The position numbers and the translations under genes were made by a program. Below, one piece after another: positions 9,731-19,101 of a stretch of 64,000 bases of DNA. The stretch comes from Enterobacter sp. 638 (lineage in GTDB: Bacteria; Pseudomonadota; Gammaproteobacteria; Enterobacterales; Enterobacteriaceae), in assembly GCF_000016325.1 (NCBI RefSeq), contig NC_009425.1:1-64000 (forward strand), written 5' to 3'. Under the pieces are notes generated by a model. The model did no database searches and was not told where the DNA came from. It worked only from the letters and a program-made list of their open reading frames with translations. Position 1 is the first letter of the stretch, and each line of letters starts with the position of its first letter.

Positions 9731-10303
9731 ATGCGTATTACTATTTACAGTGATTCTGAGTTTTTCAAGTTTGGTTTTCAGTGCCTGGTGAATGACTGTG
9801 ATCTCGTATGGCCTGATGATGGCTTGCATCTCCATATTGTGGATCTTATGGACAAGAGTGACAGCTTGTCGTTTGTAAAAATGCTAGATGTGAGTCCATT
9901 GGATTTTTCAGCAACAAATAATATTATTTTAATTATGAGCGCAGGCTTGTATGTCTCAGGCTCCCGGTTACGCGGAGTGACTATGGTTAGCGGCAATTCT
10001 ACTCTTAAACAGTTGCGCTACTGGGTGAGAAAAGCGATAAAAGGTGAGTGTGTTAATGTTGAACATATTCATCAACTTAGCCGGAAAGTACCACCGTGTC
10101 AATTTAGTCCATACGATAGACAGCTAATTTACTTTATGAAGAAGAATATGTCCCCGGCAGCAATTGCTAGCGCACAAAAAGTCTCCATAAAAACGCTGTA
10201 TTCTCGCATGAGTTCGTTGAAGCAAAAATGCATGCTCGCTTCAACCCGAGAACTTTACTTGAATGCGGAATATATTTATCAGCAAATCTCAGAGGCGGCT
10301 TAA
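9731..10303 (+). CDS. Orphan LuxR-type HTH regulator (2 of 3)
   Basis: The protein has 190 residues; an AGGA site lies 8 bases before the ATG. The C-terminal ~60 residues form a LuxR-type helix-turn-helix (YDRQLIYFMKKNMSPAAIASAQKVS...YSRMSSLKQK) and end in the same REL-YLN-EYIY pattern as the regulator at 5864. The N-terminal half is receiver-like in predicted fold but lacks an obvious phosphorylation site. It is transcribed towards the second autotransporter, whose start is about 170 bases downstream, making that gene its most likely target. It resembles the small fimbrial and adhesin regulators of enterobacteria; a specific target is an inference. Confidence 0.82.
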   Translation: MRITIYSDSEFFKFGFQCLVNDCDLVWPDDGLHLHIVDLMDKSDSLSFVKMLDVSPLDFSATNNIILIMSAGLYVSGSRLRGVTMVSGNSTLKQLRYWVRKAIKGECVNVEHIHQLSRKVPPCQFSPYDRQLIYFMKKNMSPAAIASAQKVSIKTLYSRMSSLKQKCMLASTRELYLNAEYIYQQISEAA

Positions 10304-10471
10304 GAAACTGAGAAGAACAAATTTCTAAACGTTTTATTAATTGTTGATATGCGTAAAATATTAACTCTATTTGTTTAAATGTCTAGCAATAACGAATTTC
10401 AAGAGATGGTTCGATCCTTTTCATCTGTCGTGTTGCTAAAAAATGTATCGTAATATTCAGGAATGTTATTC

Positions 10472-13400
10472 ATGAAGTCCAGAAACAAATGTGTATTTAT
10501 GTTACACGCAGAGCCAATTGTTTTAACGAAAATGAAACCGTTAAGTATTTTAATTGCTTCATTGCTGGGAATTGCAGTATTCCCCATGTTGCCAGTTTCA
10601 AAGGTAATAGCCTCTGAATGTATGACGGCAAACGGAACCTCCAATGGTGCAAGCGTGTCCAGTGGTGGAACCTGTTCATTCACGTCAGGCTATACGCCCG
10701 TTATAAATGATAATCAGGTCGACGGAGCCAATATCAACAGTGGTGATACCATTACGATTTCTGGCTTGGGTACCGATATTATCTCTGGCGATCGTGGTAT
10801 TCAGCAAAATAGTCTTGGAACTCTCAACTCAGCTACTAATGGGCTTGAACGTTTGTTATTGGGTTCTCGCACATCTGGTGTAAATACACTCGATCCGGTG
10901 ACTGGATCGAATATTGTAGTTGCAACTTACGACAGTAATTCTTTCGCATCTTCTGACTGGGGACAATATAATAATGTCGCCACGCAAACCCCAAAAAATG
11001 CAGGTGATAATCAATATATCGATGCGCGTCTGGGTACCGTTCAAAACGGCACAATGATTGTGAGTATTGGTGATTCAGGGCAGTTGCCTTCTTCAGATGT
11101 AAACACGATTAACATGGCAGCAAAGCAGACCATTCTTACCCTGGCGACTGGCATCAACAGTACAATCGAATGGAACTCTAAAAACCGCGTCCTCATGGGA
11201 GATACCATGGTCGCGGCAGCGGGAGCGACGACAAAAACAATTCAAATTGAGGTACCTGTTTATGCTGGTACCTTCAAGGCATATGACGGAGGTACATGGA
11301 CCGTCAGTAACGCTAACGAGCTAAAAGTATATAACAATGCGTTGATCAATGCGTTGCAGAGTGGAACTTTGTCCACTCAGGCAGCTTACGATGAGGCATT
11401 TGCGAAAGCCGTGACCTTCAGCCAGAAGGATATCGACTACAACTATAGCATATATGCCGGTGATGATGTCACTGCGGATACAGGTGTAAATTATACAATG
11501 TACGCCGATGGGGCAGGTGCAAAAGCGGTACTGAAATCCGGTGGTCAAATCGATCAACGTGGTGCGGGTGTTGCTGTGGTCAATGGCGCGACTGCAATAA
11601 TTGAAGAAGGAGCCCAACTGTCAGGACATTTTAATTCATTATTTATAGGAAGCGGCTCAAACGGAGAAAATAACGGTGTTATTTCAGGTGGATATTTTGC
11701 GGAAGATGGATGGGACACTACGGGCAAAGGTAATTATTTTGATGAATATTCAGAGGCTTATACTGTAACTGTCGATGGCGAAAATTCTCATTTCAACAAT
11801 AACGGTATCATTAATGTTGCAGGTTGGACGCAATATGAAGGGTATTCGCCTGATGCATGGGGGATTCGGGTTCAGTCTAACGCCAGTGCGACAAACAGCG
11901 GGATTATTAACACTGGTGTGAATAACAATTCATTAAGTCATTCCATTTCTGCAGTCAGGGTTGCAAATGGAGGTAAAAGTCAGTTTATCAATACCAGTAC
12001 CGGAGAGATTTATCTGGGGCATGCTGCTCAATACGACACCGCTAATCCGGAGGCTGTGGTAGATGTAGCTAATGCCTTGCCTCAGTACGGTATTTTACTG
12101 ACAGATGGCCAGGCAACTAACGAAGGTAAAATTTTAATTGGTTCGCTTACCGAAAACGCTGTAGGGATGGCTGCAGTGGCATCATCACCTACTGGTTCAC
12201 TAATTAATAAAGGTTCTGTCCTGGTTAAGGGGAATGCCAATAGTGCGCCGTTACAGAATGTGGGGATCCTCGCACTAAATAATGGCCAGACTCAGGTTTT
12301 AAACAGCGGGACAGTAACACTCTCAGGAGTAAATGGCATTGGGATGAAGATTCTGGCGACAAGCGGAACAGCAACTGCCACTTCTGATGCCAATAGCGCG
12401 ATTGTTGTTGCCGGTGGAGTTGATCCAGAAAGTGGCACCAGAAACTATGGAGTGTGGACTGAGGGGGAGAAAGCAGCTGCGAATATCCAGGGTGATATCG
12501 AACTGTCAGGTCGTGGTGCTATTGGGGTATTGGCTCGTGATGGCGCAGCCGTTGTAGTAGGTTCTGATTCAGCGGTTCGTTTTCATGAGGTCACCAATCC
12601 CAGCTGTACTGAGAACTGCAGTGAACAAATTGGTTATCTCGTCTACGGCAAAAGTTCGTCAATTAATAATCAGGCGGAGCAGTTGGAAGTCTCCAGTTCG
12701 GGTTCTACGCTGTTTCGTATCGAAGATGGTGCGACTTTTGATAGTAACGGAAAAACACTGACTGCTTCTGGTAAGAACTCAACCATTCTGGCCGCCAGCG
12801 GTAAGGGTGCCGTTGTTACCGCAAGCTCCGGAACGTTAAACGTCAGTGGGCCGGGAGCAACAGGAGTACATGTCGATGGCGGTGCTACTGGGCAGATCGA
12901 TGAAAAAACCAGCATTAATCTTCTCGGCCAGGGTTCCACTGCAGGTATGGTTGACGGACGCAAAACGGGCCTTTCAGGCGTAACTGGAACAGAAGAGCTG
13001 AAGTCGTCATTGACCAATAATGCCAAGATTCAGTCTGCAATCCAGGACGTAGTCGGATTTGTCGCACAGTATGGCGGAACTGTAGTAAACAATGGCGAAA
13101 TTTCATTGAGCAGTGATACGAACAGCACCGGGGTAATAGTGCGCGAAGGTGGTCAGCTGATCAACAACGAAGCCATTACCATCACGAAAGGAACAGGAAT
13201 TCTGGTAGATGGTGGTGCGTCGGCTTCAACGTTAACAAACCAGTCATCTATCAGTGTCCACGATGGTATAGCAGGTATTCATCTCCAGAATGGCGCAAAG
13301 CTGAATGCCTTGGGCAGCGGCCGTATTATTACTGACGGAACGGCTGACGGTATTTTGTTGGGGACGGGTGCAACTGGTGCAGAACTTGGTGCAAATCTGA

Positions 13401-15256
13401 TCACATCTCAGGGGTCGGGTAGCGGGATCCACAATATACAGTCAGGGACATCGATCATACTGAACGGGACAACTATTGTTTCCAGTAGTGGCTCTGCGAT
13501 CCTGAACGATGCAAATGCAACATTTGCAGGGTCGAATGTCACGCTTGACTCCAGCAGAGGGTGGGCAATCCAGAACAATCAGAACCAGGCAGATATCCGC
13601 CTTGCAAACAGTGTTGTGTCAGGGGAAACAGGCGTATTGCTGACGAACCCCGGTGCAATTACAAATCTGGATGTAACATCGGGTACCCTTAATGGGCGAA
13701 TTGTAACGGATAATGCAAAGGCTAACGTTACCCTTAAAGATTCCAGTATCTGGAATATGACTGCAGATTCGAATGTAACTTCTTTGAATAACGATAAAGG
13801 ATCGATTAACTATACTCACGGGGGGGCATTTAACACTCTGACCGTAAATGGAAACTATGCTGGGAACGATGGTTTGCTTCGAATGAGCACTGCTCTTGGC
13901 GATGACAATTCGCCTACAGATCGACTCATAGTTGAAGGTAACACATCTGGCAGCACTCTGGTATCCGTGACTAATGCGGGGGGAAGTGGGGCCTCGACCA
14001 TAAATGGAATTGAACTGATCACGGTAAAGGGTGATTCTCGGGGGGTATTCAGCCAGTCAGGCCGTGTTGTTGCCGGAGCCTATGACTATTCTCTGGTTCG
14101 TGGCCAAGCTGAAAAAGACAAAAATTGGTATTTAACAAACTATGTAAAACCCGTTGAGCCGACAATACCGATCGATCCTACAACGCCAGTAGACCCGACT
14201 GCCCCTGTAGACCCTGTAGAACCGACGAATCCTGCGGTGCCGGTAACGCCAACTAAACCGTCTGAACCGGTTTTCAGACCAGAGATGGGCTCCTACAGTG
14301 CCAATCTCGCTGCGGCAAACAATATGTTTGTGCTTCGTCTGCATGATCGCCTTGGTGAGACTCAGTACACCGACATGCTGACGGGTGAAAATAAGGTGAC
14401 CAGTATGTGGATGAGACACGTTGGTGGACATACGAGATTTAAAGATCAGTCAGGTCAATTAAATACGCAGTCAAACCGCTATGTTCTGCAAATAGGTGGT
14501 GACGTTACTCAGTGGAGCAATAATGGAAACGATCGTACGCACCTTGGGCTGATGGCGGGTTATGGTAATGAACACAGCAATACTCGCTCTCATCAGAGTC
14601 ATTATCGTTCAGATGGTTCAGTTAACGGGTACAGCGTCGGTGCGTATGGAACCTGGTACGCGAACGACGAAGATAAGAATGGGTTGCATGTTGATAGCTG
14701 GATTCAATACAGCTGGTTCGATAACACGGTTACAGGGGAGGATATTGACCCTGAAAAATACAAATCAAAAGGGCTTACGGCATCCTTAGAGAGCGGGTAT
14801 ACATTTAGTATGGGTACCTTTAAAGGTAGTCAGGGCAGCACTAATGAATGGTATATACAGCCAAAAGCGCAGGTTATCTGGATGGGTGTAAAGGCGGATT
14901 CACACAAAGAATCAAACGGTTCAACGGTGACGGGTGAAGGCAATGGAAACATTCAGACTCGTGCAGGTCTCAGGACATACATTAAAGGCCATCATAAAAT
15001 GGATGATGGAAAACAGCGTGAATTTGAACCATTTATAGAAGCAAACTGGATCCATAATACCCGTGAGTTCGGAACAACAATGAATGGGGTTTCCAATAAG
15101 ATTGACGGAAGTCGCAACCTGGGTGAAATCAAGACCGGTGTTGAGGGTATGATTAACCCAAATCTAAACTTATGGGGCAACGTTGCCGTTCAGGTTGGTG
15201 ACAAAGGTTACAGTGACACTTCTGCCATGATTGGTGTTAAATACAGTTTCAAATAA
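10472..15256 (+). CDS. Autotransporter adhesin, type Va, second of two paralogues
   Basis: The 1594-residue protein is taken from the ATG at 10472, which has AGGA at proper spacing; an in-frame ATG at 10463 is too close to that site. A long basic N-terminal extension precedes the hydrophobic signal core (LSILIASLLGIAVF). The passenger is a repeat-rich beta-helix like that of the 78-4817 protein. The linker near 1230-1270 is a degenerate Pro-x-Asp-Pro array, longer than in the paralogue. The last ~320 residues form the beta-barrel. The C-terminus reads Tyr-Ser-Phe-Lys: an extra lysine follows the usual terminal aromatic residue. It is probably a duplicated adhesin under control of the regulator immediately upstream. 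Confidence 0.93.
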   Translation: MKSRNKCVFMLHAEPIVLTKMKPLSILIASLLGIAVFPMLPVSKVIASECMTANGTSNGASVSSGGTCSFTSGYTPVINDNQVDGANINSGDTITISGLGTDIISGDRGIQQNSLGTLNSATNGLERLLLGSRTSGVNTLDPVTGSNIVVATYDSNSFASSDWGQYNNVATQTPKNAGDNQYIDARLGTVQNGTMIVSIGDSGQLPSSDVNTINMAAKQTILTLATGINSTIEWNSKNRVLMGDTMVAAAGATTKTIQIEVPVYAGTFKAYDGGTWTVSNANELKVYNNALINALQSGTLSTQAAYDEAFAKAVTFSQKDIDYNYSIYAGDDVTADTGVNYTMYADGAGAKAVLKSGGQIDQRGAGVAVVNGATAIIEEGAQLSGHFNSLFIGSGSNGENNGVISGGYFAEDGWDTTGKGNYFDEYSEAYTVTVDGENSHFNNNGIINVAGWTQYEGYSPDAWGIRVQSNASATNSGIINTGVNNNSLSHSISAVRVANGGKSQFINTSTGEIYLGHAAQYDTANPEAVVDVANALPQYGILLTDGQATNEGKILIGSLTENAVGMAAVASSPTGSLINKGSVLVKGNANSAPLQNVGILALNNGQTQVLNSGTVTLSGVNGIGMKILATSGTATATSDANSAIVVAGGVDPESGTRNYGVWTEGEKAAANIQGDIELSGRGAIGVLARDGAAVVVGSDSAVRFHEVTNPSCTENCSEQIGYLVYGKSSSINNQAEQLEVSSSGSTLFRIEDGATFDSNGKTLTASGKNSTILAASGKGAVVTASSGTLNVSGPGATGVHVDGGATGQIDEKTSINLLGQGSTAGMVDGRKTGLSGVTGTEELKSSLTNNAKIQSAIQDVVGFVAQYGGTVVNNGEISLSSDTNSTGVIVREGGQLINNEAITITKGTGILVDGGASASTLTNQSSISVHDGIAGIHLQNGAKLNALGSGRIITDGTADGILLGTGATGAELGANLITSQGSGSGIHNIQSGTSIILNGTTIVSSSGSAILNDANATFAGSNVTLDSSRGWAIQNNQNQADIRLANSVVSGETGVLLTNPGAITNLDVTSGTLNGRIVTDNAKANVTLKDSSIWNMTADSNVTSLNNDKGSINYTHGGAFNTLTVNGNYAGNDGLLRMSTALGDDNSPTDRLIVEGNTSGSTLVSVTNAGGSGASTINGIELITVKGDSRGVFSQSGRVVAGAYDYSLVRGQAEKDKNWYLTNYVKPVEPTIPIDPTTPVDPTAPVDPVEPTNPAVPVTPTKPSEPVFRPEMGSYSANLAAANNMFVLRLHDRLGETQYTDMLTGENKVTSMWMRHVGGHTRFKDQSGQLNTQSNRYVLQIGGDVTQWSNNGNDRTHLGLMAGYGNEHSNTRSHQSHYRSDGSVNGYSVGAYGTWYANDEDKNGLHVDSWIQYSWFDNTVTGEDIDPEKYKSKGLTASLESGYTFSMGTFKGSQGSTNEWYIQPKAQVIWMGVKADSHKESNGSTVTGEGNGNIQTRAGLRTYIKGHHKMDDGKQREFEPFIEANWIHNTREFGTTMNGVSNKIDGSRNLGEIKTGVEGMINPNLNLWGNVAVQVGDKGYSDTSAMIGVKYSFK

Positions 15257-15272
15257 TTGCATTAAATAATCC

Positions 15273-15319
15273 AACTGCATCTTAAATGCTGAATAAAGCG
15301 AAGTAAGATGCAGTTTTTT
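15273..15319 (+). terminator. Rho-independent terminator of the second autotransporter gene
   Basis: A perfect 12-bp stem (AACTGCATCTTA and its complement) with a 19-nt loop runs into TTTTTT, 17 bases after the stop codon. Confidence 0.88.
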
Positions 15320-15696
15320 ATGAAGTATATCTAGGTTCGGCCGATAATCCTCAGGTTGAGCTAGTTATAAAAGCCATAGAGAACATAGATATTTACATAT
15401 TATAGAACAGATGAACTACGTTGGTTCTTAAAAAAAACACCAAGCATTGCTTTGTTTATTAAACCATATATCATCATAACATCCCGTAGGGGAAATTGCT
15501 GTTTCATATCCCATGGTCTTTTTTTTTGGTTCTGATAATTAGCCATCGATTTGATGGCTCCTTTTTGGAGGAAAAAAGGAATGTGATGAAAAATAATATT
15601 ACCATTCTGGCAATTTTATACTTTCAAGAGATTATCAGTCTTATGTTGCTTTGTTTCCGCATTCGGGTCTGAAATTTCTGACCAAGGTTCTATACA
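15320..15696. other. Gap between second autotransporter and third regulator
   Basis: About 375 bases, AT-rich. It holds a short hairpin at 15541-15559 (AGCCATC, 5-nt loop, GATGGCT) followed by CCTTTTT, which could act as a terminator or attenuator, and a 28-codon frame at 15586. No other gene is visible. Confidence 0.5.
15586..15672 (+). CDS. Possible 28-residue hydrophobic peptide
   Basis: An ATG 12-15 bases after a very strong purine-rich site (GGAGGAAAAAAGGA) opens 28 codons encoding a mostly hydrophobic peptide (ITILAILYF, LMLLCF) ending in basic residues. It ends 24 bases before the LuxR-type gene at 15697. A leader peptide or small membrane protein are both possible; chance is not excluded. 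Confidence 0.35.
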   Translation: MKNNITILAILYFQEIISLMLLCFRIRV

Positions 15697-16290
15697 ATGA
15701 AAGCCATGAAAAAAATGAATTTAGTCGTTAAAGGAAAAAATAAATATGCAGTATTAGGTGGGTATTCAATTATTCAAAGACTCGATTATAGTAGTTTGCC
15801 CACGGCGAAGATTTCTATATATTTTTTTGATGATGGAGCAAATGATATTGATACAAACTATGCACTTTTTGCTCTTTCATTTACTCCTGTGATTATTATC
15901 TGTAGCGAGCGACTACACTATGTATTGTGCAAACTGCCCACAGCCATGAACAAATTAGTTATCAGTATGAGAGATAACATTGAAGTGATTGTGGATAAAA
16001 TAACCTGCTATCTTATTCAGTTTAACAATGTTTTCAATTACTCAATTTTTAAGCTGTGGTGTGTTAAAAGCCTTGTTATTTCTCCCAGGGAAATGCAGTT
16101 TATTAGGCATTTTATAGATGGTAAGTGTCATTATGAAATAGTGATATGCACGAGTTTATCCTGGCAAAGAATATATGCAATTAAAAGATCTCTGATGACA
16201 AAAATCGGTGCAAAGACTGAAAATGAAATGTTCATCATTCTCAAGTCGATAACTTTTTTCATTAGCATGCTTAACATAGACTTAATGTAA
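15697..16290 (+). CDS. Orphan LuxR-like regulator (3 of 3)
   Basis: The protein has 197 residues and could also start at Met4. The C-terminal third matches the LuxR-type HTH layout (ISPREMQFIRHFIDGKCHYEI...QRIYAIKRSLMTKIG), more diverged than the other two. The N-terminal part has alternating hydrophobic strands typical of a degenerate receiver fold (ISIYFFDDG, VIIICSERLHY). The gene is AT-rich like those downstream and lies 30 bases before a gene for a small membrane protein, so it may regulate, or be cotranscribed with, the flippase/ATP-grasp group. DNA binding is likely; the target is unknown. Confidence 0.7.
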   Translation: MKAMKKMNLVVKGKNKYAVLGGYSIIQRLDYSSLPTAKISIYFFDDGANDIDTNYALFALSFTPVIIICSERLHYVLCKLPTAMNKLVISMRDNIEVIVDKITCYLIQFNNVFNYSIFKLWCVKSLVISPREMQFIRHFIDGKCHYEIVICTSLSWQRIYAIKRSLMTKIGAKTENEMFIILKSITFFISMLNIDLM

Positions 16291-16320
16291 TTAAATGTTT
16301 TCTGAATTAGGGTATAAATC

Positions 16321-16578
16321 ATGAAGAAAAATGATGTTGCATATTCAAGAGTGGTATTCCGACGCCGTGACATGATGTACATTTATAAACTTTCATTCTG
16401 GTATCTAATTTCAATTATTATAATTCTATCCGGTTCAATGCTGGTTGGTATGGCGTACAATGCTAAATCAATACTTTTGCTATTAGATTTTTATATTTTA
16501 ATTATGATTTTCACATTATTATCGGCAGTAGTTAAAAACAGAAAAACGGTGAAGACCAAACGTGTAAGACCATATTAA
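16321..16578 (+). CDS. Small inner-membrane protein with two predicted segments
   Basis: The protein has 85 residues. A basic, Arg-rich N-terminus is followed by two hydrophobic stretches (WYLISIIIILSG and LLLLDFYILIMIFTLL) and a basic tail, the pattern of a two-pass membrane protein with both ends in the cytoplasm. The stop codon directly abuts the ATG of the flippase gene, so translation is probably coupled. I recognise no family. It may be an accessory subunit of the flippase. Confidence 0.65.
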   Translation: MKKNDVAYSRVVFRRRDMMYIYKLSFWYLISIIIILSGSMLVGMAYNAKSILLLLDFYILIMIFTLLSAVVKNRKTVKTKRVRPY

Positions 16579-17844
16579 ATGCACATAAAAAAATCCTTTC
16601 CCGCAACTCTTTACTGGATACTATCTAACACATCTTGGCTTACATTAGAACGCATAATATATCTGTTATCGGTGACATATACATCTATATTATCTATTAA
16701 ATATATAGGCCCGTACTATTATGGAATAATCAGTATATTTAATAACGCTTTGCTTATTTCGTTAGTTATATCAAAATTCGGTTCTGATGCGTTTTTCAGT
16801 AGAGAATGGAAAAAAGCATATAGTAAATATTTGATAGGGAATATGATTTTACTGCGATTTTTCGCAGGAATGATACTAAACACTGGTATTGTGTTATTGT
16901 CTGCTGTGCTCGGTGAAATTGATGTTAGATGTTTCTATTACATTTTGTCAATATCAATTGCGATGATGATACAGGGGACTGATATTACGTTGATATATAA
17001 CCGAGCTAATGGTTTTTATCGGAATGATACAATGATCAGCATAATGACGATGATGTTAACATCATTATTTAAATTTATTATTGTGCATTACCGCTTATCA
17101 TTTGCTCTACTATCGATCCCAATCATTTTTGAGGCCTTAATTCCGGCTTTATACCGACAATGCTCTGCAAATGCAATTAAAGCCCGCTTTGTGATAAAGA
17201 AAAAAATCGCTTTGTATTTAATTAAGCATAGCGTTTCTTATTTATTTCCGAGTTTATCCATGCTTATCAATCAACGAGCCGTATTTTTTATCTTGGGAAT
17301 ATTTAATGGTCAATATCTGGTAGGCGTCTATTCTGTTGCTTTTTTTATATCAAATGCCATATTTATGCTCCCAAATATAATAACAATGACTTCTTTAGTA
17401 AAACTTAATAAGATTAGTGATTATACGGAACGAGCTGAGAAAGCGATAAGTACTATCCGTTTAATTACGCTATTGTCTTTATTGATCATTGTCGTCAGCC
17501 ATTTTTGTGGTGAATACATGATTCCTAAGTTCCTTGGTGAGGGCTATGAAAAACTTAATGATATTGTCACGTTAATTATTTTTTCTTTTTATGTTGCGTC
17601 TGTAGGGGTTTTGTCTATAAAAACTCTTAGTAAAGAGGAGTGTGAAGGGTATTACAGCGTAAAATACACTCTAATTATTGTATTAAACATCGTATTAACA
17701 GTCGTGCTTTCATTGAAGTATGGGATTATAGGCGCTACATGTGGATTTTTATTTACTGAAATACTCTCTTCAACGATTGCGAACTATTTAATTTCCAAAA
17801 AAATATTCTATTTGCATCTGAAGTTGTTTTTTAACAGGAGTTAG
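16579..17844 (+). CDS. Wzx-like polysaccharide flippase (MOP superfamily)
   Basis: The 421-residue protein consists almost entirely of hydrophobic helices, about 12, with short basic loops. The N-terminal pattern (LERIIYLLSVTYTSILSIKYIGPYYYG) is typical of Wzx/RfbX O-unit and capsule flippases, which move lipid-linked oligosaccharides across the inner membrane. It follows the small membrane protein with no gap and precedes the ATP-grasp gene by 3 bases. Its low GC is typical of surface-polysaccharide genes acquired by transfer. No polymerase or glycosyltransferase is encoded nearby, so the substrate is unclear. Confidence 0.8.
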   Translation: MHIKKSFPATLYWILSNTSWLTLERIIYLLSVTYTSILSIKYIGPYYYGIISIFNNALLISLVISKFGSDAFFSREWKKAYSKYLIGNMILLRFFAGMILNTGIVLLSAVLGEIDVRCFYYILSISIAMMIQGTDITLIYNRANGFYRNDTMISIMTMMLTSLFKFIIVHYRLSFALLSIPIIFEALIPALYRQCSANAIKARFVIKKKIALYLIKHSVSYLFPSLSMLINQRAVFFILGIFNGQYLVGVYSVAFFISNAIFMLPNIITMTSLVKLNKISDYTERAEKAISTIRLITLLSLLIIVVSHFCGEYMIPKFLGEGYEKLNDIVTLIIFSFYVASVGVLSIKTLSKEECEGYYSVKYTLIIVLNIVLTVVLSLKYGIIGATCGFLFTEILSSTIANYLISKKIFYLHLKLFFNRS

Positions 17845-17847
17845 CTC

Positions 17848-18774
17848 ATGATATCCGTTATCAGAAATTTATATCATAAAATCCCATGGACTATTAAGGA
17901 CAGAATTGAATATTATAGAATTTTTGGAACATTTCCAAATCTTACTCATCCAGTAAAATTTTCTGAAAAAATCCTATATAGGAAAAAACACTCATGCCGG
18001 GCGAACGACAACTATGCTTTTTATGCCGATAAACTGAGAGTAAGAGAGTATATTGAATCAATTATTGGACCTCAATTTTTAATACCGCTATTGGGAACAT
18101 ACCACAATGTTAGCGATTTACAGAGAGATTTATATTCGCTCAATAAGTGCATTTTGAAACCAAACAATGCTTCTGGTTCTGTCATATTTGTAGATGACTT
18201 CCTGATGCCGGCTGAAGTAGCTGAAGTGATGGATATAGCTTCCAAGTGGCTTGTGAGAGACTACTCAAAGCAAAAAGGCGAATTTCATTATAAAAAAATC
18301 CCCTCTGCGATAGTCGTTGAAAAAAATATCGCCGAGAAGGATAAGAGACCTAATGACTATAAAATACATTTATTCAGAATGGAACATAATAAACTTTTTT
18401 ATGTATTACAAATGATAGAATATGATAATAATGAAGGACGAGGGAATAAGGGAGCATCATTTTTCTTTGTCAATAATTTATGTTGTCCATTCGATGGGGA
18501 AGTCAAAGAGCTTTCATTTGAGGAGAAAAATGCACTTAATCACGCAGTGCAAAATAGTGCAGCCTTACTCGGTGAATTGGAATATGCCAGATTCGACTGG
18601 TATATAACTAAGCAGGGTGTTTATTTTGGTGAAATTACTCTCACGCCATGTGCTGGGTTTTGTAAAGGTTTTCCAAAGGAACTTGATCTCTTAATGGGTG
18701 CAGTTTGGATTTTACCTGAAAAACGTAGTGCTGGTAGAACTGATGGTCAATATCGAAAAAAATTCGTAAATTGA
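17848..18774 (+). CDS. TupA-like ATP-grasp protein
   Basis: The 308-residue protein has the layout of the TupA-like ATP-grasp family: an N-terminal segment ending in PVKFSEKILYRK, an Asp-Lys pair (YADKLRVREYI), a Lys-Pro-Asn-x-Ala-Ser-Gly nucleotide-binding loop (ILKPNNASGS), DYKIHLF, and a C-terminal metal-site motif (FGEITLTPCAGF). The family takes its name from TupA of teichuronopeptide synthesis and is common in capsule and O-antigen loci, where members probably ligate an amino acid or acyl group to a sugar. It is the last gene of the flippase group and is followed by a terminator. Its precise substrate is unknown. Confidence 0.78.
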   Translation: MISVIRNLYHKIPWTIKDRIEYYRIFGTFPNLTHPVKFSEKILYRKKHSCRANDNYAFYADKLRVREYIESIIGPQFLIPLLGTYHNVSDLQRDLYSLNKCILKPNNASGSVIFVDDFLMPAEVAEVMDIASKWLVRDYSKQKGEFHYKKIPSAIVVEKNIAEKDKRPNDYKIHLFRMEHNKLFYVLQMIEYDNNEGRGNKGASFFFVNNLCCPFDGEVKELSFEEKNALNHAVQNSAALLGELEYARFDWYITKQGVYFGEITLTPCAGFCKGFPKELDLLMGAVWILPEKRSAGRTDGQYRKKFVN

Positions 18775-18845
18775 TGTCGGTAGTAGTTTATGAATTAATT
18801 TATCTTTTACTGTTGGCAATACCTGGCTCCTTTTCTAGTCAGAAA

Positions 18846-18874
18846 GCCAGCCCGTGCTACTGGCTGGCCTTTTC
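18846..18874 (+). terminator. Rho-independent terminator of the flippase/ATP-grasp group
   Basis: GCCAGCC and GGCTGGC pair around a 9-nt loop and are followed by CTTTTC, 70 bases after the ATP-grasp stop codon. The remaining 230 bases up to 19101 show no gene. Confidence 0.72.
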
Positions 18875-19101
18875 ATTATTGTAAGACATCTTAAACTGTT
18901 AACACAAAAATTACTGTAAATCAGTTATGCCACACAATTGTTTTTAAATGGTGAACGATGTTACTATATGCGCCGCTAGAATGTTAATCTAAGTTAGAGA
19001 AAAAAGCAGACGAATTGCACACGAGCTATAGAAATATCTCAGGTCCTGACAGGATCTTTTATAAAAATTCATTTGATAACTATGTTTTCATAATAATGTG
19101 A

